DNA from: Lachnospiraceae bacterium | Lineage (GTDB): Bacteria; Bacillota; Clostridia; Lachnospirales; Lachnospiraceae | DNA length: 64,000 nt | Assembly: GCA_022483465.1 (NCBI GenBank) | Contig: JAKVNF010000001.1 | Location: 1,488,001-1,552,000, forward strand | Reading direction: 5' to 3' | Shown: positions 44,801-52,748 of the stretch, piece by piece | Layout of the letters: each line of letters starts with the position of its first letter | Numbering within the stretch: the first letter of the stretch is position 1 | Made by a program: the position numbers and the translations under genes | The notes under the pieces: generated by a model | Databases searched by the model: none | Told to the model about the DNA's origin: nothing | What the model saw: the letters and a program-made list of their open reading frames with translations, nothing else

Positions 44801-44836
44801 AAATAAAAACTCCTGTCCGCAGAGAAACAGGAGTTT
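44801..44836 (-). terminator. Leader terminator/attenuator before the permease gene
   Basis: AAACTCCTGT and ACAGGAGTTT are exact 10-bp arms on either side of a 10-base loop; the minus strand continues into TTTTTATTTG. It ends about 35 bp before the GTG start at 44767, so it can control read-through into that gene. Confidence 0.65.
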
Positions 44837-44855
44837 ACTTCCGTGTGTTTGAGTT

Positions 44856-44957
44856 GACTTTCGATCATGCGGTCAATCTGCCCCTTTCATCCCCTCATCC
44901 TCGTGCATAGAGGGGGATCATCGGAGTGATAATACCCTTAATCGGTACCTGCTTCAT
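44856..44957 (-). pseudogene. Relic of a dihydrodipicolinate synthase-family gene
   Basis: The minus strand at 44957 has an ATG after GGGAGGG and reads KQVPIKGIITPMI then a stop after 20 codons. KGIITPMI is the typical opening of DHDPS/N-acetylneuraminate-lyase-type aldolases. In shifted frames EDEG and later IDRMIES follow, as expected after about 30 residues of that family, before it ends abruptly. So about 100 bp of a decayed 5' gene end remain, with the rest deleted. A close copy of this family, nanA, is intact at 52.7 kb. Confidence 0.55.
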
Positions 44958-44984
44958 TGTAACTGCCCTCCCACCTGTTCTCAA
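44956..44984 (-). promoter_or_regulatory. Possible promoter before the SLC13-type permease
   Basis: TTGAGA (44984-44979) and TACAAT (44961-44956) are 17 bp apart on the minus strand. The same bases include the ribosome site and ATG of the relic above, so one of the two readings may be coincidence. Confidence 0.4.
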
Positions 44985-45053
44985 CCGGAAGTTTCAGAAT
45001 GGCCCTGATGAAGGACTGCCAGTCCGGATCTGTCCTGCTTTTTCCGGACATGA

Positions 45054-45102
45054 AAACTCCCTCTCCGCAGGCCTGCATATTCCAGCGCCTGTCAGAGAGG
45101 GA
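45054..45102 (-). terminator. Probable terminator of the HD-domain gene
   Basis: TCCCTCTC and GAGAGGGA arms with a long loop, followed on the minus strand by GTTTTC. Weaker than most in the window. Confidence 0.5.
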
Positions 45103-45121
45103 TCCTGTTTTCGTTTCGATT

Positions 45122-45634
45122 TTATTGTTCCACCGGGAACAGGTCCTGCAAAAGAGCAAGTCCTGTCTTGGTCCGAAACACCTTGTCCCGGAAGGCCCGG
45201 ATGGCGTCCTCTTTCATTGCGGACTCATCCGCGTTCACGAGAAAGTCCGCCTCCAAAAGGATCTGATAATCCATGCCGTCCACGCCGGTGTAGGTGTGGT
45301 GATGGGAGACCAGATACACGATCCGGTCCAGTTCTTCATTGGAAAGGCCGTAGTCCTGGTAGAACGTCCGCGCCAGCGGTCCGCCCTCCAGTTCCTGATA
45401 CTTTCCGTTGGTGTTCCCGTACTTTTCCCGGCAGATCGGGCAGGCGATGTCGTGGGCGATGGCAGCCAGCTCCAGGATCTTCTGGGTCTTGGGATCCACC
45501 CCCTCCGAGAGGCCGATGGTTCTCGCGTAGGCCCAGACCTTCAGGAAATGGGTGCTGTCGTGAACCACGACGTTACTGGTCTTCCGGTAAAATGCGGTCA
45601 TCTCCCTGACCGCCCTTGCGGTGCAATCGGACAT
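45122..45634 (-). CDS. HD domain phosphohydrolase
   Basis: 170 residues. The metal-binding pattern is H in VVVHDSTHFLKVWAYA, HD in AAIAHDIAC, HHH in YLVSHHHTY and D in LEADFLVNADES, in the order of the HD superfamily. It is short, with no extra domain. GGAGG precedes the ATG at 45634. Such proteins hydrolyse nucleotide or other phosphate esters; the substrate is not readable. Confidence 0.87.
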   Translation of the reverse strand: MSDCTARAVREMTAFYRKTSNVVVHDSTHFLKVWAYARTIGLSEGVDPKTQKILELAAIAHDIACPICREKYGNTNGKYQELEGGPLARTFYQDYGLSNEELDRIVYLVSHHHTYTGVDGMDYQILLEADFLVNADESAMKEDAIRAFRDKVFRTKTGLALLQDLFPVEQ

Positions 45635-45712
45635 GTTCGGATACCTCCATATGGCCCCAGTGTATCCGCTTCCCGCCCGCTTGAAAAGGACAGCGCCGCG
45701 AAAACCTGCCGC

Positions 45713-46351
45713 TTAAGCGCGCACGACGCCGATGCGCTCCTGCAGGTGCTCTCCCCGCTCGATCTCATCCACCATGGCGATCGCATAGTCCGCATAGGAG
45801 ATGACAGACTCGCCGCGGTCATTGCACCGAAGCTCCTCCCCGCCAAGCAGATAGGAGCCGGTCCGCTCTCCCTCCGCCTGGAAGTCCGCCGCCGGACTCA
45901 CATAGGTCCAGATGACGTCGTCCCGCTTTCTCAGCTCACCCAGCGACTTTGCCGCCGCGTTGGCAAGGGGCTTGAAGGCCTCCGGGAAATCTGCCTCCTG
46001 GGAGAGGGTCTTCGTGTGCTCCGGGTTGACATAGAGGGAGCCTGCGCCGCCCACCACAAGGAGCCGCACCTTCGTGCCGGAGAGGATATCGCAAAGATGC
46101 GCCAGCGTGGTGCTGTAGAGGCCAAAGTCCGCCTCGTTCCAGACGCCGAAGGCATCCACCACGGCGTCAAACCCCGCAAGGTCCTCCCGCGTCAGGTCAA
46201 AAATGTCCCGACAGATGTGGGTCTGCGCCTGTGTGTTGTTCTCCTTTCTTCTTCCGAAGGCGGTCACCGAGAATCCCCGCGAAACGGCCTCCCGAATGAC
46301 ATTTCATGCAGCTCTTCCGTTTGCTGCGACGACTGCGATCTTCTTTGCCAT
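45713..46351 (-). pseudogene. NAD(P)-binding oxidoreductase with in-frame stop
   Basis: A 212-residue NAD(P)H-binding (YwnB-like) protein interrupted at codon 16. MAKKIAVVAANGRAA, then TGA (46306-46304), then NVIREAVSRGFSVTAFGR stay in one frame, so a single substitution explains it. AGGAGG lies before the ATG at 46351. The rest is intact (DIFDLTREDLAGFDAVVDAF, RLLVVGGAGSLYVN). No SECIS-type structure or Cys context suggests selenocysteine. Reinitiation downstream would lose the dinucleotide loop. Confidence 0.75.
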
Positions 46352-46488
46352 GTTGATTTCCTCCCGGGATCCTGCTCCCTAAATGTTATTATTTTTGTTA
46401 CATTTTTCCGACAAGAGGGAGGATATCATCCGCCGGGATAGCTGCCATCACTATTTTTACATCTTTTTGTCTGCGGATGCGGGCACGA

Positions 46489-46524
46489 AAAAAACGATCA
46501 GAACGCCAAAGCGTTCCGATCGTT
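46489..46524 (-). terminator. Terminator of the DUF362-cupin operon
   Basis: AACGATC-A-GAACGC and GCGTTC-C-GATCGTT pair around CAAA with one mismatch; the minus strand continues TTTTTTTCG. Confidence 0.8.
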
Positions 46525-46551
46525 TTCAGGCGATTCAAGGATAGGAGTCTC

Positions 46552-47535
46552 TCATCCCGCAAACGGCACCACGTCCGCCACCGCTTCCTTCTGGGTGATG
46601 GGGCGGTCATCGTGGTCGATGTCGAGCAGCCGATACCGGACATTGCCCATGCCCATCTCGTGCATGCAGGAGAGCTGCCGCAGGCCGTGCCGCGACTCCA
46701 TGCGCTCCACCAGGTCGTGATGGTCCTGCTCCTTCAGGGCATAGACCAGATCCACGCTGGCGGTGTCGACGGCGCAGATGTCCCGGGAGGCGAGAATTCC
46801 GATGTTGGGTGTTACCACCGGCTGAGCCGCGGTGCCCTCGCAGTCGCAGGAGACGGACATGTTGCGGCAGACGTTGATGTAGAGGATGTGCTCCCCGAAG
46901 AAGTCGATGGTCGCCTTGGTGGACTCGGTGATCCGCTCCATCAGCTCCTCCTGAGCGATCGACCACTGGCCCTCGCCCTCGTGGGAGTGGATCCACTTCT
47001 TGCCGATGTGGCCGTCCGCGCAGCCGATGCCGATGTTCTTGTTGGAGCCGCCAAAGCCGCCCATCACGTGGCCCTTGAAGTGGGTCAGCACCACCAGGGA
47101 GTCATACTGCAGCATGTGGGAGCCGACGGACATCTGCTGCATCCACTTCCCGCCCTTGATGGGAAGGAGCGCTGTGCCCTCCTCGTCCATGATGTCCACC
47201 GGGCAGAACGTCCAGCCGTTGATCTCCAGAGTCTTGCGGTGCTTTTCGGTGGTATCCCGGTCCCCCGCGTAGTAGGTGTTGGTCTCGACGATCGACGCGT
47301 TGGCAAGCTCCGGCTCCCTGCCCATCAGGTACTTCACCCAGTCGTGGGGAATGATGTTGGGGCCGTTGCGCTCACCGGTGTGGAGCTTGATGCCGGTCTT
47401 GCCCACAATGTTTCCGTTCACCTTCTCGTAGATTCTTGCCAGTCCCTCCCCGGAGAGATCCCGGGTAAAATAGACATCTGACTCTGCTCGGTCCCGCTTC
47501 TCATAGGGGACATAGACGCTTCCATCTCCCATCAT
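46552..47535 (-). CDS. DUF362 domain protein
   Basis: 327 residues from the ATG at 47535 (AAAGGAAAC upstream). VGKTGIKLHTGERNGPNIIP, VVLTHFKGHVMGGFGGSNKN, INVCRNMSVSCDC and DICAVDTASVDLVYALKEQD are the DUF362 pattern. Many relatives end with a ferredoxin part; this one does not. The family is linked to iron-sulfur or redox chemistry but has no agreed activity. Last gene of the four-gene cassette with the hydrolase, cupin and CMD genes. Confidence 0.82.
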   Translation of the reverse strand: MMGDGSVYVPYEKRDRAESDVYFTRDLSGEGLARIYEKVNGNIVGKTGIKLHTGERNGPNIIPHDWVKYLMGREPELANASIVETNTYYAGDRDTTEKHRKTLEINGWTFCPVDIMDEEGTALLPIKGGKWMQQMSVGSHMLQYDSLVVLTHFKGHVMGGFGGSNKNIGIGCADGHIGKKWIHSHEGEGQWSIAQEELMERITESTKATIDFFGEHILYINVCRNMSVSCDCEGTAAQPVVTPNIGILASRDICAVDTASVDLVYALKEQDHHDLVERMESRHGLRQLSCMHEMGMGNVRYRLLDIDHDDRPITQKEAVADVVPFAG

Positions 47536-47569
47536 CGCAAGTTTCCTTTCCTCTACATCATACCATGCC

Positions 47570-48541
47570 TTATGCAAGATACTTGCGGAAAAATGCCTCG
47601 ATCCGGTCGAACGGGATCACATCCAGGTTGTCATAGAGATCGGTGTGGACGGCGCCGGGGATCAGAAGGAGTTCCTTGTTGTCCCCCTTGAGCTTCTTGA
47701 ACGCGTCCTTCGTGAAGTAGCAGGAGTGGGCCTTGTCCCCGTGGATCATCAGCACTGCGTTGCGGATCTCACTGGCATAGCAGTGGAGCGGCATGTTCAG
47801 GAAGGAGAGGGAAGAGGTAATGTTCCAGCCGCCGTTGGAGTTGAGCGATCTCTTGTGGTAAGCCCTGTGCTTGTAGTAGGCGACGTAGTCCTTGACGAAG
47901 AACGGCGCGTCCTCCGGCGCCTCCTCCGGAAGGCCGCCGGCAAGCTGATACGTACCGGTCCGGTAATCCTCCGTTCTCTGGGCATTCAGCTGCTCCCGGA
48001 GCTTGTAGCGGTCGTCCTCTGTCATCGCGTCGAAGTAGCCATTGGCGGTGACGCGGCTCATGTCATACATGGTGGAGGTGACGGTTGCCCGGATTCTCGT
48101 GTCCATGGCCGCCGCGTTCAGCGCCATGCCGCCCCAGCCGCAGATGCCGATGATGCCGATCTTATTGGAATCCACGTTGTCCTGCACGCTGAGGAAATCC
48201 ACTGCCGCGCTGAAATCCTCGGTGTTGATGTCCGGGGAAGCCACATATCTAGGTTCTCCTCCGCTCTCTCCGGTGTAGGAGGGATCAAAGGCAATGGTAA
48301 GAAATCCGCGCTCCGCCATGATCTGGGCGTACAGGCCGGAGGCCTGCTCCTTGACGGCGCCAAACGGCCCTGCCACCGCAAGGGCAGCGAGCTTCCCCTG
48401 CGCGTTCTTCGGGATGTACATGTCCGCTGCCAGCGTGATGCCGTAGCGGTTGTGGAAGGTGATCTTCTTGTGATCCACCTTGTCACTCTTCGGGAACGTC
48501 TTGTCCCACTCGGTTGTCAGTTCCAGTTTCTGATCCTGCAT
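47570..48541 (-). CDS. Alpha/beta hydrolase with Cys-type nucleophile elbow
   Basis: 323 residues from the ATG at 48541; GGAG lies 5 bp upstream of it (an ATG one codon earlier is too close). The fold reads AFDPSYTGESGGEPRYVASP, then the nucleophile elbow GICGWGGMAL, and a late VLMIHGDKAHSC and GAVHTDLYD that supply the Asp and His. The elbow centre is Cys, as in dienelactone-hydrolase-like members, rather than Ser. Same unit as the cupin gene 9 bp upstream. Probable ester or lactone hydrolase. Confidence 0.82.
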   Translation of the reverse strand: MQDQKLELTTEWDKTFPKSDKVDHKKITFHNRYGITLAADMYIPKNAQGKLAALAVAGPFGAVKEQASGLYAQIMAERGFLTIAFDPSYTGESGGEPRYVASPDINTEDFSAAVDFLSVQDNVDSNKIGIIGICGWGGMALNAAAMDTRIRATVTSTMYDMSRVTANGYFDAMTEDDRYKLREQLNAQRTEDYRTGTYQLAGGLPEEAPEDAPFFVKDYVAYYKHRAYHKRSLNSNGGWNITSSLSFLNMPLHCYASEIRNAVLMIHGDKAHSCYFTKDAFKKLKGDNKELLLIPGAVHTDLYDNLDVIPFDRIEAFFRKYLA

Positions 48542-48553
48542 CATTTCTCCTCT

Positions 48554-49363
48554 TCAATCCTTCAGTGCGTCATACTCGGCATCGGTCACGGGCGAGAGCC
48601 ACTCGGTCGAGGTGTTCTCCCCCGGTACCTCCAGGGAGATGTGGGCAAACCAGCTGTCCTTCTTTGCCCCGTGCCAGTGCCTGACCCCTGCTGGAATCAC
48701 GATGACCTTGCCGGGCGTCAGGGAAACGGCTTCCTTTCCCTCCTCCTGATACCAGCCCTCACCGGCCGTGCAGATCAGGATCTGCCCGCCGCCCTTGTCC
48801 GCGTGGTGGATGTGCCAGTTGTTGCGGCAGCCGGGCTCAAAGGTGACATTGGCGAGAAACAGGGGATCCTGTCCGGGCTTGGTCAGGGGGTTCAGAAAGG
48901 AATGGCCGGTAAAGTAGACCGCATAGGCGTCGTTGGGCGCCCCGGTGCCAAATGCGTTGATGGAATCAAACTCTTCTCTGTTTTCAATCTTCATGGTGAT
49001 CTCCTTCTGCGGGGCCGGCGCAATGCGCAGCGTAACCCTTCCGGACCACTGCTCCATCTGTTCCAGGGAGGCCTTCTCCAGCTTCCCGATGAGAATCAAA
49101 TTTCCTCCGGGATCGAATTCCCGCGCCCTGCTGCCCAGCAGCACAAAGTAGCCGCTGCACAGGCACAGGTCTCCGCGCTCCCACTCCGCCCGCAGCTCCA
49201 TGGGATCAAAGATGCCGCTTGCCACCGGAAAGCAGTACCCGGCGGCAAATTCCGACCCGCTCAGGCGGCAGGGAAGGCGCCTGGCGAAGTCTGCGGCAGC
49301 AAGCGTGTCGTTGAGGTACGCGTAGAGGGGAACTCTCCCGTCATCGAGCCGTATGCGTCTCAT
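48554..49363 (-). CDS. Cyclophilin-like/cupin fusion protein
   Basis: 269 residues in two parts. Residues about 1-115 (LYAYLNDTLAAADFARRLPC, PGGNLILIGKLEKA) fit the cyclophilin-like fold. Residues about 130-269 are a cupin with NNWHIHHADKGGGQILICTA and VIPAGVRHWHGAKKDSWFAH giving a metal-binding set of His. These domains are usually on separate genes in such cassettes. GAAGGGCAG precedes the start. Role probably redox or small-molecule oxygenation; not established. Confidence 0.8.
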   Translation of the reverse strand: MRRIRLDDGRVPLYAYLNDTLAAADFARRLPCRLSGSEFAAGYCFPVASGIFDPMELRAEWERGDLCLCSGYFVLLGSRAREFDPGGNLILIGKLEKASLEQMEQWSGRVTLRIAPAPQKEITMKIENREEFDSINAFGTGAPNDAYAVYFTGHSFLNPLTKPGQDPLFLANVTFEPGCRNNWHIHHADKGGGQILICTAGEGWYQEEGKEAVSLTPGKVIVIPAGVRHWHGAKKDSWFAHISLEVPGENTSTEWLSPVTDAEYDALKD

Positions 49364-49369
49364 CTGCCC

Positions 49370-49744
49370 TTACGCTTCGTAGACTTCCTTCGCGAGCCGA
49401 AGCGCTGCCCAGCCCTTGGGCCAGCCCGCGTAGAAGGCGGCGTGGGTGATGGCCGCCGCCATCTCCTTTGCGGTGACGCCCTGGTTCTTCGCGTTCCGGA
49501 TGTGGTAGGCAAGGGAGCCGTCCGTCATGCCGCTTGCCATCAGGGCAATCACGGTGACAAGGCATCTCATCTTGAGGTCCAGGTCCTTGTTGTTCCAGTT
49601 CTCGCCAAAGAGCACGTCGTCGTTGTAGTGGGCAAAATCCGGGGCAAATTCCCCGAGCTGCTCTCTCCCTGCGGTCTGAACGATCTTCTCTTCCATCTTC
49701 CATTCCACCCTTCGCATTCTGTTCTCTCGTGTCTTCCCGGCCAT
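49370..49744 (-). CDS. Carboxymuconolactone decarboxylase family protein
   Basis: Up to 124 residues. MRCLVTVIALMASGMTDGSL and HIRNAKNQGVTAKEMAAAIT, HAAFYAGWPKGWAAL follow the CMD family. No CxxC redox pair is visible, so it is closer to the decarboxylase side than AhpD. The start is uncertain: ATGs at 49744, 49714 or 49693 are all possible, none with a strong ribosome site. First gene of the cassette running to DUF362. Confidence 0.83.
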   Translation of the reverse strand: MAGKTRENRMRRVEWKMEEKIVQTAGREQLGEFAPDFAHYNDDVLFGENWNNKDLDLKMRCLVTVIALMASGMTDGSLAYHIRNAKNQGVTAKEMAAAITHAAFYAGWPKGWAALRLAKEVYEA

Positions 49745-49827
49745 TATGTCCTACCTGGGATGGGGACTCAATTTCCAGATTTTTGGCCGCGGGGTTTATG
49801 CCACACATCCGAAAAAGTGGACAGCAA

Positions 49828-49869
49828 AAGGCCCCCGGCGGCAGGAAATGTTCCGCTGCCGGAGGCCTT
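49828..49869 (-). terminator. Terminator of the nitroreductase gene
   Basis: AAGGCCCCCGGCGGCA-type arm pairs with CCGGAGGCCTT (one bulge); the minus strand continues TTTTGC. Confidence 0.7.
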
Positions 49870-49900
49870 GCGCCTTCCGTTTCGGTTCTTCTGTTCTGTC

Positions 49901-50401
49901 TCAGCGCGTCACGTAGTGGATGCGGTCCGCGTCAAAGCGGTCCTCCTGCGGGCGCTGTTCCGCGGGATATCCCACCGGAAACAGGGAGAAGGGCTCGAGT
50001 CCCTCCGGGAGGGAGAGAACCTTCCGCACCTTTTCCATCCGATCCGGGATCGGCGCGATCGCAAGCCAGACCCCGCCGAGCCCCAGCTCATCGGCCCGCA
50101 GCCAGATGTTCTCCTGGGCAATGGACAGATCGATCTGGGCAAACTCCGGGAAGCGGAGCCCCTTCGTCCGGTAGACCGGAACCAGCACCGTCCCGGCGCC
50201 CGCCGCGCAGCCCGCATAGGGGCTTGCCTGGGAGAGCTGCCGGATCTTCTCCGGATCCGTCACGACATAGAACTCCCAGGGCTGTTGATCCCCCGCGCTG
50301 GGGGCCTGCATGCCGGCACGCAGCAGCTCCTCCACATCTTTCTGGCTCACCTTCTGGTCGGTAAACTTCCGCACGCTGATTCTGTGGTAAATACTGCTCA
50401 T
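49901..50401 (-). CDS. Nitroreductase family flavoprotein
   Basis: 166 residues from the ATG at 50401. IYHRISVRKFTDQKVSQKDV and AGMQAPSAGDQQPWEFYVV are the FMN-binding opening, and ADELGLGGVWLAIAPIPDRM the middle loop of the compact nitroreductase family. It reduces nitroaromatics, quinones or flavins with NAD(P)H. It stands alone between two terminators. Confidence 0.9.
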   Translation of the reverse strand: MSSIYHRISVRKFTDQKVSQKDVEELLRAGMQAPSAGDQQPWEFYVVTDPEKIRQLSQASPYAGCAAGAGTVLVPVYRTKGLRFPEFAQIDLSIAQENIWLRADELGLGGVWLAIAPIPDRMEKVRKVLSLPEGLEPFSLFPVGYPAEQRPQEDRFDADRIHYVTR

Positions 50402-50486
50402 TCTGTGTACCTGCCTTTCCCTTTGACAACGCCAATGTACCCGATTCCGGCAAAAAAGGGAAGTACGCACTTTTCCGTGCCTTTCT

Positions 50487-51232
50487 TCAGTTTCCCGACG
50501 CGGTGGACGGGTGCGCGTGGAGCAGGGCGAGCAGGATCAGGCCGGCTGTGATGCCAAGGCTCAGGGGATAGACCAGCATGATCGTCTGAAAGCCCCGGTG
50601 GAGCGGGAACACCGCAAAGATCCAGCTAAACCTGGTGCCGCAGACGCCGAGGGTGGTCAGGATGGCGGGCAGCACGGAGATGCCAAAGCCCCGCAGGTAC
50701 CCGGACATCACCTCATAGCACATGCTGAAGGCACAGGCGGCAAGGACCGTGGTCAGCCGGATGTAACCAAGCCGGATCACCTCCGGGTCCGTGTTGAACA
50801 GGGACAGGAGCTGCCTGACAAAGAAGAGCACCAGCGCCACGCTCGAGACCGAGGCGATGGCATCCTCGATGAGGCAGACCCGCAGGACCTTCCGGCAGCG
50901 GGCCATGTTGCCGGCACTGCGGTTCTGGCCGGTGAAGGTGGCGCAGGCCTGGCTGAAGGAATTCAGCATGTCGTAGCAGAAGATCTCGATGTTGAATGCG
51001 GCGCTGGAGGCCGCGATGGCGGCGGTTCCCAGGGAGTTGATCGCCGACTGGATCAGGATGTTTGCGATGGCAAACACCGCGCCCTGGATGCCGGCGGGAA
51101 GGCCGATCCGGAGGATTTTCGAGCGCGCCTGGCCGTTAATCCGAAGGAGCTCTCCGGCAATCCGGATCGGGAGCTTGGTCCGAAACAGCATGGACAAGAG
51201 AAGGAGGGAGCTCACCGCATTGCATCGTCCTG
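50487..51232 (-). pseudogene. MATE efflux transporter, C-terminal half only
   Basis: About 245 residues with six helices, from RCNAVSSLLLLSMLF to the end. GLPAGIQGAVFAIANILIQS and FTGQNRSAGNMARCRKVL mark the second half of a MATE protein. The first half and the start are missing, and the homology stops near 51232, only 16 bp from a LysR fragment running the other way. A deletion that removed both 5' parts explains this. Confidence 0.8.
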
Positions 51233-51247
51233 GGGTCCTGCGCCCCG

Positions 51248-51826
51248 ATGCCCGTCAACCGGCTGATGCCCCTGCTCCAGGTCCATTTCCCCGATAGGAC
51301 CATCATGACAAAGACCATCGCCGACGAGACCGCACTCCAAAAGGGCCTGCATGACGAGCCTCTGGACCTTGCGGTCCTGACCGCGCCGCCCGAAGACCCC
51401 GCGATCTTCCGCCAGCGCTACCTTCGGGAAAAGCTCTTTCTCTGCGTCACCCCGGACCATCCGCTGGCCAAAAAATCCTCTGTCACCCTGTAGGACCTCG
51501 CCTCCTGCCGCATCCTGATCAACCGCCACATCGGCTTCTGGCTGCAGCGCTGCCTGGCCCTGCTCCCCGCCCAGAACCTCTTGATCCAGGAGAGCATGGA
51601 CGCCATGGACGAGCTTGCCGACTCCTCCACAATCGCGATGTTCCACTCCGATGCGATGATGCAGGACGGCTTTCTCTCCCAGGGCCGCATCGCCATCCCG
51701 ATCGCGGACCCCTCCATGGAGGCGGTGTACTATGTCGCCTGCATGGCACAAAAAAAAGACCGTTTCCGGTCTTTTTTCAGCGCGGTCCGCGCAGAGAGCC
51801 TGCGCGCCGGCTCAGCCGAGCGCTGA
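51248..51826 (+). pseudogene. LysR family regulator, effector domain only, with stop
   Basis: The reading frame covers the effector domain (LQKGLHDEPLDLAVLTAPPE, REKLFLCVTPDHPLAK) but not the helix-turn-helix, which is gone. A TAG at 51491-51493 splits KKSSVTL from DLASCRILIN in the same frame; CAG to TAG is the simplest change. A bidirectional terminator at 51750-51777 lies inside the last part of the frame. It once ran divergently from the MATE gene. Confidence 0.75.
51750..51777. terminator. Bidirectional terminator
   Basis: GACCG TTTC CGGTC with A-run before and TTTTTT after (51772-51777). It ends the kinase gene unit on the minus strand and the LysR remnant on the plus strand. Confidence 0.8.
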
Positions 51827-52735
51827 GCGCTCCTTCTGTTTTCTCTGAAAGTGGTAAAAGGCACCGGCCATCCCGGCGTCATTTCCCTGCATGGCAAACC
51901 GAAGCTTGGTCTTGTCGGCAAGGTAGGGGATCAGGTACCGATCCAGCGACTGGCGGAGTTTGGGTCCGAGCAGCTCTTTCTGGGCCATGATGCCGCCGCC
52001 GAGCACCACCACCTCCGGGTTCAGCACGTAGCACAGGTTGGCAATGCCCTCGCCGAGGACATCGCACATCTCGTCGATGGCCCGCAGGCAGTCCAGATCC
52101 TGCTGCTTTGCTGCCGCAAAGATCCGGATCCCATCCCAGGATCCCGCGGGTTCGTGCTTTGCCGCCGCCACCTTCTCCGAGAGGATCGAGGCGGCGCCGA
52201 GCTTTTCAAAACAGCTCCCCCGCATGTGCAGATACCCGACTTCGCACCCCGCGCTGCAGAAGCCGTGCAGGACCTTTCCGTCGATCACCGCACAGCCGCC
52301 GATCCCGGTGCCGACGGTCAGGCACAGCATGCTCTGGGCGCCCTGCCCGGCCCCCGCCAGGTATTCCGAGAGCCCCGCGCAGTTGACGTCGTTCTCCACC
52401 TCGCAGGGAAGGCCGAAGGCCTGTTCCACCGCCTCCTTGTAGCACACCCCCTCGTAGTCCGGAATCGTGGGGCCGCTGTGGACGATGGTCCCGCTCTCCG
52501 GGTCCACCATTCCGGCGGTGGAGATGGCAGCGCCGAGGATCTGGTCTCTCCCCTCCTTCTCGAGGAAGGAGCCGATGATGCGAAGCGCCTTGTCCCGCAG
52601 CTGCCCGCCGCCGAGGTTCCCCTCGGAGGGGAGCTGCCCCCGGCTCGTGAGCCGGGGCCGCCCGTCGGGAAGAGGCTCTGCCAGCGCGTACTTGATCGCG
52701 GTGCCGCCGATGTCCAGTACAATACAGCTCTTCAC
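51812..52735 (-). CDS. nanK: ROK family sugar kinase, probable N-acetylmannosamine kinase
   Basis: 307 residues. The ATP loop is VLDIGGTAIKYALAE and GTGIGGCAVIDGKVL the second phosphate motif. ENDVNCAGLSEYLAGAGQG carries the catalytic Asp region, and EVGYLHMRGSCFEK replaces the usual ROK CxCGxxGCxE zinc motif. Last gene of the nan operon, 13 bp after nanA, so ManNAc phosphorylation (before NanE) is the inferred role. Glucokinase activity is the alternative. Confidence 0.75.
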   Translation of the reverse strand: MKSCIVLDIGGTAIKYALAEPLPDGRPRLTSRGQLPSEGNLGGGQLRDKALRIIGSFLEKEGRDQILGAAISTAGMVDPESGTIVHSGPTIPDYEGVCYKEAVEQAFGLPCEVENDVNCAGLSEYLAGAGQGAQSMLCLTVGTGIGGCAVIDGKVLHGFCSAGCEVGYLHMRGSCFEKLGAASILSEKVAAAKHEPAGSWDGIRIFAAAKQQDLDCLRAIDEMCDVLGEGIANLCYVLNPEVVVLGGGIMAQKELLGPKLRQSLDRYLIPYLADKTKLRFAMQGNDAGMAGAFYHFQRKQKERSALG

Positions 52736-52748
52736 GCCGCGTCCTCCG

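Noticed and set aside
44938-45159. A 73-codon minus-strand frame between the HD gene and the permease
   Set aside because: It includes the HD gene terminator and has no conserved features; the aldolase relic explains part of the region in another frame.
46304-46306. TGA read as selenocysteine
   Set aside because: No family precedent, no Cys or Sec site at that place, and no downstream hairpin of SECIS form.
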